In this document: positions 45,528-56,921 of the stretch, piece by piece
Numbering within the stretch: position 1 is the stretch's first letter
Layout of the letters: each line of letters starts with the position of its first letter
Assembly (NCBI GenBank): GCA_900708905.1
Contig: CAADRB010000047.1
Location: 38,225-102,224 of the forward strand
Source: Hymenolepis diminuta
Taxonomy: Eukaryota > Platyhelminthes > Cestoda > Cyclophyllidea > Hymenolepididae
Direction of reading: 5' to 3'
DNA: 64,000 nucleotides
Position numbers and translations under genes: made by a program
Notes under the pieces: model-generated
What the model was told of the DNA's origin: nothing
Database searches by the model: none
What the model saw: only the letters and a program-made list of their open reading frames with translations

Positions 45528-45903
45528 TGTGGGGTTCGCAAAGCTAACAAGGCTGATTGAATCACGTGCGCTAGAGCTCACCACGGGAAGTGCGGACATG
45601 TAACCGGTCGCGTTGAAATCAAGCGCGGCGTGTGTGCAGAGACCTCTCCAACCAATCAGCAATCAAGATCCCTGCAGCCCAGCATGGTTTTGTATTTAAT
45701 GACTAAGCATTGATAAAAAGAGACAACGAAGTGGGCAATAAACCCTCTTCACTCAGCATCTTACCGGTTCTTACCATTTTGGGCATAGCTTAGCTAATTT
45801 GAGAGTGAATTGATAATAGAGGACTCTGCTAGAGGCTGTTCGGACTGCTTAGGAGGATTACTTAGGTGTAGCAAAAAGACTTATTGGTGTAGCATCCGCT
45901 ACA
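45528..45903 (+). mobile_element. Solo-LTR-like (TRIM-like) repeat
   Basis: Starts TGTGGGGTTCGC and ends GTAGCATCCGCTACA, with a TG...CA outline of 376 bases. It shares CCAATCAGCAATCAA, ATCCCTGCAG, AATAAACCCTCTT, CTAGCTAATTT-like, GACTCTGCTAGA and CTGCTTAGGAGGATTAC with the copy at 52989-53319, in the same order. The AATAAA near 45737 could serve as its polyadenylation signal. There is no primer-binding site or coding region after it, and no clear target-site duplication. Confidence 0.7.
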
Positions 45904-46234
45904 AATGTAATATTTTTTCAAAATATATTGCGTACATTCACCAATACTTAGTTAATGATTGCCAAATTATTAATGTATATATTCACAACATTTACTTCTT
46001 TTCAGTATGACATAATAATACGTAAAATATAAAGCTAGTTTTGGATAATAATAAAAATCTAATATTTTGTAATTAAAATTATTGCATCGTTACATTATAT
46101 TAATTCGGAAAGTACTACTATGATGGGCTAACTTGGACTAAAATGCATCAAATCACCATTGAACCACCTTACCATTAGTCTGTTGGGGTTAGATAACAAC
46201 CAACGGTTTGCAGCTAACAAATTACGACAGCAAC
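45904..46234. other. Short AT-rich stretch before the N gap
   Basis: No gene was seen. The sequence from about 46120 differs in composition and may belong to the repeat interrupted by the gap. Confidence 0.3.
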
Positions 46235-46471
46235 NNNNNNNNNNNNNNNNNNNNNNNNNNNNNNNNNNNNNNNNNNNNNNNNNNNNNNNNNNNNNNNNNN
46301 NNNNNNNNNNNNNNNNNNNNNNNNNNNNNNNNNNNNNNNNNNNNNNNNNNNNNNNNNNNNNNNNNNNNNNNNNNNNNNNNNNNNNNNNNNNNNNNNNNNN
46401 NNNNNNNNNNNNNNNNNNNNNNNNNNNNNNNNNNNNNNNNNNNNNNNNNNNNNNNNNNNNNNNNNNNNNNN
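46235..46471. other. Assembly gap, 237 N
   Basis: A run of N. Apparent open frames crossing it are artefacts. Repeat sequence begins immediately at its right edge, so the gap probably marks a collapsed or unresolved repeat. Confidence 0.95.
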
Positions 46472-46574
46472 ATAAATGAGGTCGCTCCAACTTCGTGGGC
46501 GGAAAAACTGAGGTATTATCGTGGAAAATGCGAAAAAAAGGTAATTCTGAAAATGCATAGAGAGTTATCCTTCA
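46472..46574. repeat. Dispersed repeat, second copy of the 1-385 element
   Basis: Matches 282-385 at roughly 93 percent by eye, in the same orientation, with the same abrupt end after TTATCCTTCA. Its left part is lost in the N gap. Confidence 0.8.
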
Positions 46575-46740
46575 AGTCTTCTACTACTCTGATAGCTTTC
46601 TAATAAAAATGTATTCCAGCTGCATTCCTCAGATTACTTCGGTTTTTGAATTTACAGAGAAGTCAAATTGACTGTCATTATTAGCATCCTCGGCTGCTAA
46701 GCATTAATGAGCACTTTCGTTTGTTAATTTAGAAAGGAGG

Positions 46741-47745
46741 TGGATGAATAGCAACAATGGAGGCGAATAGGTCAGCACAAGGAAGAGAAATGAGTTTTGT
46801 CAACGCTCTACCAACTCATCACTCGGAAGACCTGAGTTTGTGAGAAGAGTGCATGGCATCGCATGGCATGGTATGATGGACAAAAATCGGGGGAAGTCAA
46901 TGCGCGACCTCTTGCTGAAGATCTTCAAGTGTCCTAAGGAACATCAATATATAAGGAATGTTGTTCATCAGGACCTCGGATACAACTCTCGTAGGTTCTT
47001 CTCACACGATGTGAGTTTGTGTGGACAAAAAGATCTCAAGAGAATGGTTTAATGTGTGCAAAACGACTCTTAAAGAAATTGAAGCAGCCAGAAGAAGAGG
47101 AGTGGGTTTGGTTTTCTCTGACCGAAAAACTTCCAGCATGATGGAAAAGTTAATGGAAGAAATGGTAGATGACTGGTCATGTGCTAGGCGACCCACTGAA
47201 GTGCCAACTATTATGTATGCACACGAAGTTTCCAGCTAAGCAACAATGATGGTTTTCGGTATTGTGAAGAACAGTGAAGGGGCGAGTGGCCCATCATGAC
47301 TCGTCAATCTTCCCACGTGTCTTAGAGTCAATGCAAATGCAGATGCCTATGTGGAGACTCTTCACACTATCGCTGTTAAGCCGCCTTGGATAGACAGTGT
47401 AGCCAATGGAGGAAGACCCCCTTATGTCTTCCAACAAGATTCGGCTCTATCCCATTAAGCTCTTGAAACTCAGGATTGGATGGATGATGAAGAATTTTCA
47501 TCATCATGCCACACCAAATTTATGGCCATCTCCTTAATCACCAGAGCTTACTCCTCTGGATTATTGTATGTGGGGTGGAGCGTGGTTGAAAGGGAGCATA
47601 ATAGGAATCATTAAAACACTAAATCCTCTCTGATGGAACCAATAGCCGAGCAATGAGGAACATCAATAAAGACCAATTGATAAGAGGTAGCAGTCGATTT
47701 TGGAATCGAATTGAGTCGATGATAGAAGTCGAAGGAAAGTAAATA
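46741..47745 (+). pseudogene. Broken mariner/IS630-type transposase
   Basis: Three-frame reading gives consecutive pieces of one transposase. A helix-turn-helix-like part has SMRDLLLKIFKC, then IRNVVHQDLGYNS (about 46890-46995). The catalytic domain shows LVFSDRK (about 47112), PTEVPTIMYAHE, RPPYVFQQDSA near 47430-47445 and SPELTPLDYCMWG near 47540-47580, and a C-terminal block matches DQLI...SRFWNRIES near 47670-47720. In mariner-type enzymes these blocks carry the three catalytic acids, and the last is usually SPDL; here it reads SPEL. Stops lie within the catalytic domain and several frameshifts break it, so it cannot make an enzyme. Terminal inverted repeats were not identified. Confidence 0.8.
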
Positions 47746-49713
47746 AAGACCAAGGTTAATACTATGTTTATTTGCTTTGTTGCACGAAAGTGTAAATTTC
47801 AACCACCAGCAGTTTCATCTTCTCTTTTTCTAAAAGTGCTCTCCACCTGATTCTATTGAAATCATTTAACCTTAAACGTATGCTGCAGTCTTCGCTATTT
47901 AAAAAAGGACATCATCTCGCAATGAAATTTAGAAAATAAACTGATGAAAAGCATCAAAATGATTTCCAATTCTTATAAATTGTGCAAATTTAAATCAGAG
48001 AAATTCTTATTTGATTCCCGTTGAAAATTTATCAGAACAAAGTTAATAAATAATTGAAATTCAAGTTAAATCTTTAATAGTTTTCACCTTTTCCGTAACT
48101 TAACCTATTCCACATCTTTTTTATGATTTCAATTATTTTGGTTTTGTTTAACTTTTATTCCGATCTATAATTTTGAGGAAGCAACTAAAAAAGGATTAGA
48201 TGGACACTTCGGGTTCATGGTTTTCAGGCGGGAAACTGGAAGTCGGATGGCAGAGCAAGTCTCACTCTGATGGCCTTTCAGCGTTTTATAACAGATGTCG
48301 GCTGCGCTAACCACAATTTTCCCAAAATTCAGGACTTCATCCTGTATTTCCGAGTTTTAATATTCTAGACTGCCACTTATATGGTAGAAAATATGACTTG
48401 TTATTAACCTCAGTGTCGAGATTGACTGCCTCTATACATTTTTGTCAAGATGATTTTAGGCATTGTATTCTGCCTTTGAAGGAAATTAATTAATCAACCT
48501 TGAAAGAGAACTTTGTATTGCATTATTAAACTAGTGCATTCCACCTTCTAAATTTTCTTAAAGTGCTTAATGCGGACAACTGATCGGTCTTTAATTCTAA
48601 AACACACAAAGTATGCAAGAGACCGTCAGGAAGACTTCAAATGATTCTAACAATACGAACTTATAGTATACCGCCTTACGTCTTAGTAAAGAATTCCTTA
48701 CCACTTCGCAGAAAGTGGAGAAGGGAACTTGGATGAAAGCCTTCTGGAAACAACAAAATGTCTGAATTTTGTAATATTTTTAAACTAGCTTCTGACACAG
48801 AAAATAATTACAGCTGCAAATTTGACAATTAATTTATTAAATAACATTTTAATGAGCTGATAAATATCACACCTTTAGTCATTTTTTCAAAAGATTCTCA
48901 ATAGTTGTCGTCTCACCTTTATATATTCCATAAATTTACTCTATTAGTTCAAAGTTTGTGTACTTTTACTCAACAATCATGCATTCAGTTCAGATTAGAA
49001 AATTATGAATAAATTTTATAGATATTTAATTATTGAAAATATTAAAATGTTCATATCCTTCAATTCTGAATATAAATTGTCATTTATAAAACAGGAAAGG
49101 TCTTTTCCTAATAAATAAAGTGATAAGTTGCCACAAGTTTTCATCAATTGGTTACCCAAATTGATGGCGTCCTCTTTAATCTGCAACCACCCGCACTGTC
49201 TAATAGTTTTAAATTCTGTCCAATCAGTAATGTTTTACCGCAATTTAAGTCAACTTTTTTGTCACCCCCATGTACGCTAAGAACATATACCTTTTCCTTT
49301 TTTAGCCCGGTAGACGTATTCAGTTAGTTTCTCTTCTTATTCTTTTGACTAATCGAAGTGGATAATTCGGTGATTATGAGATGGCGGATTTTAGCAGTCC
49401 AGAGATTTACGATAAACGACTTAACATTATTGTTGGCAGTGGGATGCTCTGACATATTCCAACTAAAATGTTATGAAGTTCTTTGGCCTGAGCTGAGTGG
49501 CTAACGAAGAGTCTGAAACTCCACCCTCCCCTTCAAATTGTAAAAGTTAAGCTCTTCAAATTTCTGCTTCTGTCTGACAAATCTATAAGACTATATTCAA
49601 GCGTTACAAATAAAAGATCGATTACTATTGCTTTTATTCAAATTCTCAAAATTTAATTCCTACTCGTAAGTTAACCAACCCGATTGCAAAGAGATACTAT
49701 AAGATCACCAGTT
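47746..49713. other. Intergenic, AT-rich
   Basis: No gene, repeat copy or RNA gene was recognised. Confidence 0.5.
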
Positions 49714-49719
49714 TTTATT
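49714..49719 (-). promoter_or_regulatory. Polyadenylation signal AATAAA (minus strand)
   Basis: AATAAA on the minus strand, 66 bases after the stop codon of the ankyrin-repeat gene. Confidence 0.5.
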
Positions 49720-49784
49720 ATATTCCTTTACAATTATAATTTCAGTTGTACGTGTAAAAATCGCATTTTGAATTGGATAAAGCA

Positions 49785-50791
49785 TTAAAACTCGCATTCG
49801 TCTTGATGCTCTTTAAATGATTCCTCATAGTCAAAGATGTTTCCACACCTTCTGCATTGGAAAATACCAAAATTAGAACATTTTTCCGTTTCTTGATATT
49901 CAAAATCGGCTCCTTTTGAAGATTTCGCAGAACTTTTCGAACAGCGCGAGGTATTACTAGGATCTGACAAAGTTGGTTGTGAACGTGTGGATAATTCATC
50001 TTTCGGGGCAACCTAAATGAAATGACGAGTGATATTAAACCAATGTCCCTTTATAATACCTCTGGTTTTTCTTCTAAAAAATCTTTCATGTATTTGCTTA
50101 TAGCATTTCTGCCATAAACAAAGGCCATTTTCAATGGTGTCAGTCCATTTCGGTTTGTAAAAGTCACTGCATCGTAACGGTTAAATAGGACTTTAACACT
50201 GTTAAATCTATTGAAACGCACTGCATAATGTAAAGCAATGTTTCCATCTTTATCTCCAACTCTGGGATTCCCTCCCATTTTTAATAAAATTTTTAAAATT
50301 TCTTCAGATTCAAACTGAGCTGCTAGCATCAATGGTGTAGCTCCGTAAAAGTTGGTCCAGTTTGGATCCGCCTGAAATGAGATTAAAATTTGAATAACAT
50401 GGAAGGTTTGCACTGAAAGATATTGAAGAAGCTGAATTTTGTTATAACGCTTTAGCGCTTAGTTGAAGTAACGCGGGGTGTTAAAAATAGTCCATTAAGA
50501 AAAACGTGGATAAAATGATAATCACTCAATAGCTCAAGTGAAATGAGTCATTTGACGTCTTGACTTTATTCTCTACTTCTTCTCCTTTCATAATGGACTT
50601 CTTTACACCACATTTGCATTTTGATATTATACTATTATTAAACATCATTGAAATACAAAACCATGAGGAAGCGGAAAGCAAAAGAAATAACTTGGAGCAT
50701 TTTAACCTACCCCATTTTTCAGAAGAGTTACAATTTCATCTATTTTATTCTCCGAAATAAGTTCAATCCAGTTTATATCGTCTGAGGGCAT
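49785..50791 (-). CDS. Small ankyrin-repeat protein with C-terminal zinc-finger-like motif
   Basis: Three minus-strand exons: 50791-50711, 50371-50060 and 50012-49785. All introns are phase 0 with GT/AG ends, giving 206 aa. The start is ATG at 50791, which opens MPSDDINWIELISENK. Residues 6 to about 130 form about three to four ankyrin repeats: ADPNWTNFYGATPLMLAAQF, then GNPRVGDKDGNIALHYAV, then TNRNGLTPLKMAFVYGR. The first exon supplies the first helix pair and its splice falls just before an ADPN turn, which supports the join. A Ser/Lys-rich linker follows. The tail has CRRCGNIFDYEESFKEH then QDEC, which fits a C2HC zinc-finger spacing. Ankyrin repeats bind proteins; the partner and function are unknown. 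No orthologue is recognised by name. The exon structure, intact frame and nearby polyadenylation signal argue for a real gene. Confidence 0.8.
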
Positions 50792-52988
50792 AATAATCGT
50801 ATTCTTTTATTGAAAACCCGTAGATAACGCTCTGTAAAAAGACTTCATTCACTAAATTTAATCGAAATAACTTTATTCCTATCTAATCACTGCGATTTAA
50901 ATTCAAAGTATTGCTTTTCATTATTATAATCCATTTTTCTCATTAAAGTGCATTTACTTTATAAATATCTTCCAATTGTCTAAGTTTTAGTAAATACTTG
51001 AATGACGAAAATCAAATGATTTAGCTAATCGGTGAGTATTTAAAATTGGTTCCTCTGATCAGCAAACTGTTTGTGTTTTCCACCCCAAGCACGCATGACA
51101 ACCTTCTCTTGCATTTACAGGATGTATACTTTCTAGCAAGTGTGCAAATACCCTTTTGTGAAACCAGGAATGTTTTAAACGTTTAAATCCCAAAGTTTTA
51201 TGGACATATTTTTGGTCTACTTTATTCTCTCTGACTCTTACGCCTTAGTCAGGGTTCATTAGGTAAAAGAGGGAATATACATTTATCGAAATCGGCAACA
51301 AACAAGATTTTAATCAGTGCTTCGTTGGAGAAACTTATTTGCATTTTCCGCTATTTTACGACCGCATAAAATTTTTCGATCTAAAATTAAATGATCAACG
51401 GGCAGCGCAATTTCTGGCATAATAACAGATGATAGGAGGATATAGGAAGCCTATGCAATTGGTCAAAACAATATGGATAAAATCTTTAGAGTATGCTTCC
51501 GCCGGTTCCTTTGAAAAAATTTCCTGGCCGAGGTTCACTTTTTTTCAGGTCATCAGATATGAATGAGAAAGCGGACAAATCAAAGCACAACAGAGTTCAT
51601 TGGTCTAACCAGTTTATTGTGACCAACTCAATCAATACTCGCGAATTATATCTCTCATAGCGTAGCGATCAAGTTTTCATAATCTCGAAGCAAATGTAAT
51701 CGACTTCCAGTAAGTTCAATAAATAATAGAGGCAGGGTCGAAAAGATATTGAGAGTAAATAAGGGGGTCGAAATATCTTACTTCACTTGGAGTTTAGAAC
51801 CGAGATTGTGCAATATTTCACATTTTTGATTCGTCAAAATGGGTTGCTAAGTAAATTCTTGTTCACGATATTTATAGGGACTAATTATGACAGTTTATTT
51901 TTCTTTCTAACATTGAGGATGAAGAATGATCTAACGGGATATTAAACTGATTACATTGTCTTATTACTAGCAGAACTGTGAAAAAAAGTATAACGTATGC
52001 TAAATTTTGCAATAGACAAGCACATAATTGAACGATATAGAACGATGTAATTTACTCGATCCCCTAAATATAAAACCTGCACTCGAACTCTCGTGTGGTG
52101 TATCACATGACACTCCGAATCATTCAGTCACCTCTTCTAATTTAGTGAAAAGGGAGAAGATGGAAAATGACAGCCCAGAAAGAAAAAAGCCTGCCGCAGC
52201 ACGATTATAAGTCAAAATTAATATTTTGTTATTTTTTACCCGTAACGCATTGATTTTAAGTAACAATAACTTTTTTGTTATCAGACTTGGGAGAAGAATG
52301 AGTAACAACGTATATCAAGTGATGCTCTTGCATTGAAAATGTGTAAATAAGGGACTACATGGATGATATTTCGATCCAAATGCCCTGTATTTCATGGGTT
52401 TTTGGCAGTGGTCAGTTAAGAGTTAAGTCGATGCAATGGCCGAGGAATATACTGACCACTAATTCTAAAATTAATAAAATATATTCAAGAATCAGATCTC
52501 CCAAACTCGCAATTCGAAGTCAATCTATCCCAAAAGTAGTATATTAAAATTACATATTGAAGTTTCTGACTAATACGTTTTATTGTAAATACTCCATTTA
52601 TGCTTGAGTTTAAGATTTGAGACAGCTTTTTAATTAACACATCTGTTCCCAATCAACAGGATCTTATCGCCTTGCATACCTTGTGATATGTAACAAATAC
52701 ACAGGGAGATTCAACTCCCTTTTAACTTTCTAATCTTTATGTGTAACCTTATATCTCCAGCTGGATTCTTCATTGTCTTTTAACTCTCCCAACTATCATT
52801 GCCAGTTCTTCCCATAAATGCCGTCAAAAATATTGCCAAGTTCCCAACGTCTACTCCCGGCTTCTAAGGCCCAGCTGTCTCTTTTCTTAACTGTAATTCC
52901 AACCGGTCGAGTACTTCAGTCAGTTTCTATTCCAATCAACTCATATGCCTTCCCCATATGCTGCCCTTTTTCGTTCTTTACTCCATAC
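50792..52988. other. Intergenic, upstream of the ankyrin gene
   Basis: AT-rich, with no recognised gene or repeat. The promoter of the minus-strand ankyrin gene should lie near 50800-51000. Confidence 0.45.
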
Positions 52989-53319
52989 TGTGGAGTTCGC
53001 CTGCAAAGGCCTCCTCCTCAGCCAATCAGCAATCAATATCCCTGCAGCTTAGCGTTACTTGTTTTCAACGACCGACCTCGTGGATAGCGACTCATATGGA
53101 GCTCTGTTCGCTTAAAAATTCTTACTATCTCACCGCTTACGGATCAATAAACCCTCTTTACTCAACACCTTTTTTGTTCTCGCTACTTTGGGAGCAGTCT
53201 AGCTAATTTCGGGAGTAAATTTATAATAAGAGACTCTGCTAGACGCCGAGTAGACTGCTTAGGAGGATTACCTAGCTGTAGCAAAATGGCTTATTGGTAG
53301 TACTATAGTATCTGCTACA
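52989..53319 (+). mobile_element. Solo-LTR-like (TRIM-like) repeat flanked by a 4-bp duplication
   Basis: 331 bases starting TGTGGAGTTCGC and ending TATCTGCTACA. It is flanked on both sides by ATAC (52985-52988 and 53320-53323), as expected for integrase-made target-site duplication. Internal blocks match the copy at 45528: CCAATCAGCAATCAA, ATCCCTGCAG, AATAAACCCTCTT (53146), TAGCTAATTTC, GACTCTGCTAGA and CTGCTTAGGAGGATTAC. There is no internal coding region. It resembles the LTR of miniature non-coding LTR elements. Confidence 0.75.
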
Positions 53320-56300
53320 ATACTACTTCCATTAAAGTCCCATCTATGTAGCTCAAAACCGCTTGACGTTAGTCCACCGTAAGTTCGATCCCGCATTAGT
53401 ATATATAAAATATTATGTAGAATACCATCTAGTTGCTTTGAGACGGTTTTTATTATTGCTAAAAATGAATACTCTAAGGGAAAATATTTCTGACATTAGA
53501 TGGATTTGTGCAAGGAGGATAACTTTCGTGACCAATCGAAAATTCATTTATTGGAAATTACTCAGATTGTGATATTTTGATAATTTTTCAACAGATTAAG
53601 GAAGAAATTGTCTTTTAACTTGAAGTCTGGTCTTCCTATAACAAAAATCGTAGTTATGTTTTGCTTTTTGAAAATATTAAAATTTATTTAGATTCTTAGA
53701 TGAGATTTGTATTAATTTATACAGAGCAGTTTGTTGACTCTTCAGTTCTATTAAAACTGAAATACTGAAATATAATATTTTTATTTAGAATATTCTGGAA
53801 AAAGATTCACCTTTAGCATTAAGACTTTCTTTGAGATGTTTTTGACCTTTTATATGCAGTAAAAATTTCTATTTGACGGTAGGTCGTTTACAAAACACGC
53901 CGCTTTAATTAAAAGGTCATTTAATTATAAACAGGTGGATGAGTCACTCTCAAACGTTTCAATAACCCCAAATATTTCGTCCTCAAAATATTATTTTCCA
54001 ATTTGGAAATTTAATCGAGTGTACTTGGGACAGACATCCCCTAGAATTATATTGAGAATGTGATAGATATGTATCTCAAATACATTGGAAACAGAAGCAG
54101 GCTTAGTTGAGAAAGTGCATTTATGTGGAGTCAAAAAAACTGTTCTTGGACGTTTTGCCGACGTTTTTTGATTGAATGGTAAAAGAATGCTCTGGCGTGC
54201 ACCAGAAATGCAATATAAATACCACATCATAATCAATCACATTCTAACACGATCGGATGGTGAATTCCAATGATTGGTTCAGCATTCTCCGGCTAACAAC
54301 AATCCAATTAAACTCAATTCTGTGTGTATAAATTGCTTATTAATCCTCTCCAGTTAAATCTCCCTCAGGGGTATGAGTAACTGTAGTAAAATCTATGACA
54401 CGTGGCCTAACACACTCATTTTAATGCTTTTAAAATTAAATTACCTGTAACAAGAAAGGTGCTAACCATGATTGACTACTTTGAAACAAAATATGGGATA
54501 GATTTGAACGAGATTATCTGTACAGTTTTTAAATAAGTAATGTAGTGAGAAAATAGGGAACCTTCACTTTTGACTTAGGTGTAGTCTAGCAGTCGTGCAG
54601 CCTTTGATAGTACGGAGTAGGTTTATGAGTTTGTGGGAGAGAACCAACTTAAGCTGTGCTCTATAATGAGTAAAAGTCTGGATACACCAAGGATAGCATC
54701 TCACCGTTCTGGGAAAGTTCTGCTGACAGCTTCAGGAGCAAATCTGCACATAGGTAAAGCGCTTTCCATCAAGAAAAATGATCGACATAGGTTAATAGGT
54801 GATTGAAACCACCTTTGTAAGCATGAACACACTCAATTCTGGCAAATAATATCGTTTAACAAAAATTGATTATTATTTACGTTACTCCTTGTTGTTTATT
54901 TCAAAATTGTAAGGGTAGGAAAAAAGAAATTTCGTAACTCAAACCATGAAAAATAGTACAATTTTTCAGCAATAACCTCTTAAAATATATAATATAATTA
55001 TTCAAATTACAAAAAATATCAGGGTACATTAATTCTTCGAAAATGTTAAAGGATTGTGGGAGCTACTGAAAAAAACGCTTAATCCCATCTTTTTCATCCG
55101 CCAGCACAGTACAGTAAATTTTATAAATTATCATCATACTACTAACATATTTGAGTAGTAAATATTTTTATCAATAAAAAATACTGGCCAAAGAATTTGA
55201 TAATACGTTTTATGCAGGAAATTTAGGAAAAAAACTTTTTCTGATGATTTGAAAGCAGATTTAGTAAATGTAATATTAGTTGAGTGAATGACTGACTTTC
55301 TGCTTAATATATAGTGAAATGCGTCCTATGGGCCATTGCTATTAGTCCTGAACCGTGTTTGTTACTCAATTTAAACTAATAAGTATTACAGTACTTTTAG
55401 TCTTTTTTGATTTTGTAGAACCATCAACATATTGGAAAACGGCCTTTCGGGGATTCACTTGCTGCCTTCTTTCTGCCTAGACGTTGATGGAAATATCAAA
55501 GAATGTTAGAAAATTTTGTAATACCTCATTTAAGAATGATGGCTTTTGATCACCAAATTGATCCTTCTTGAGGATTCACGTCTATCACTTAAAGTCATAT
55601 TTATCGAGAAATCCTAATTATTTCATTAAATGAATTTGTTAATTTAGAATTGGACGAGGTAAAACTTTCAGACTAAAATATTAAATTAGGTACAATTCGT
55701 GGAACTCTCACTTTAAATGAATATCCACTAAATTTTGCTCATTGGAATTCAATTTTTTATTTTTAGAAATTTAAATGTTAATCTCTTAATATTTTCATTT
55801 ATTGAATTATTTAATCGCCTCATTTAGTGTGACAATTTGAGCACTTTAAGGAATTATGGTCTAAAAATTACTTGTATACAAAATTGCAAAAATGAGAGCA
55901 AGCTGCCATTCTCTCCCAATAAACCTTGAAGGATTTGACCAAATTAGACCCAGAAATCCTCTTGTAAGATCGATGATCTTACTAAATACTAAAAGGATAT
56001 CGCAGCCTTTCCCAAAACCTGAGGTTTGAAAGCTGAGTTAAACAATTATGTTTTAGAGAAGCGTAGTGAAAGAGAAGATGAAAGCGGAGGTATTGGTAAT
56101 TAAAACTGAAGGGAAATGCAACAGCATTGAACGGGGACAACCAAGGTTGTGATCAAGTGTGCTTATTGAGGTTGACAGATTTCATATCCTTTAGTTCGTC
56201 GATCGGCAACCGATAAAAAAATCATTAGTTAGCATTTAGGTCTGGTTGATCTTGTGCGCAACACAGTTCCTTCAAAACCAAACTGGAAATTTTCTTAAGT

Positions 56301-56921
56301 ACACAGTTTTCCACTGGTCTACTTTGCGGCCATGTTGAGCAAGTTCATCTGCATACCAGTAGGACCGCCTCTATGGACTAGAGCGGTTATTAGCTTGATC
56401 TGCCTCCAGTTTCTCAGTAGAAACCTGCTTTGGAGCAATAGCGCAATGACTATTTTAAATTGGCCTGAATTATTTACTATTTAAGTGAAATCCTATAAGC
56501 ATGTAGAAAGTCCATAGCTTCGCAGGGTCTCCATAGATCAATTTTTTTAATAATACTTTATCGATTCGATTGGTCATTATATTTACTTATTTCTATTTAA
56601 ACTTTTAATAAAATTATCTTGAAACTCAAAGCAACACCTACAATAAACTTTTTAATTGATTTTTTAAAGAATCCAAAGGATTTTTATTTACTCTTTCATG
56701 TTTAACTAAAGTTTGGCATAATCTATAAACTTTAATCTTATAGAAGCGTTTGAATTTGATCATTTATACATTTCAAGTTTAAATATATTAATGTTAATAT
56801 TATAGGAGAGATAAATGACCTTGTAATTAAAAGATAAAGCTTAAAAACAACTATCCCAGTGAAAGAAATTCAAAATTAACGACAACTCCTCAGTTATTAT
56901 TGGTAAATTCTGGAGCTCAAA
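53320..56921. other. Intergenic between solo LTR and HP1 gene
   Basis: About 3.6 kb, mostly AT-rich, with no recognised gene. The stretch 54560-54790 is less AT-rich and may be another old repeat, but no second copy was found in the window. Confidence 0.45.

Noticed and set aside
45810..46010. 66-codon open frame at the end of a repeat
   Set aside because: It starts inside the solo-LTR-like element, which is non-coding in the other copies.
46128..46603. Open frames of 106-131 codons across the N gap
   Set aside because: They consist mostly of undetermined residues and exist only because N codons are not read as stops.
50051..50413. Reading the ankyrin frame as a single-exon gene starting at 50413
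   Set aside because: The first residues before ADPN are intron sequence. A clean acceptor precedes GCGGAT at 50371, and an upstream exon with ATG and a good donor completes the repeat.
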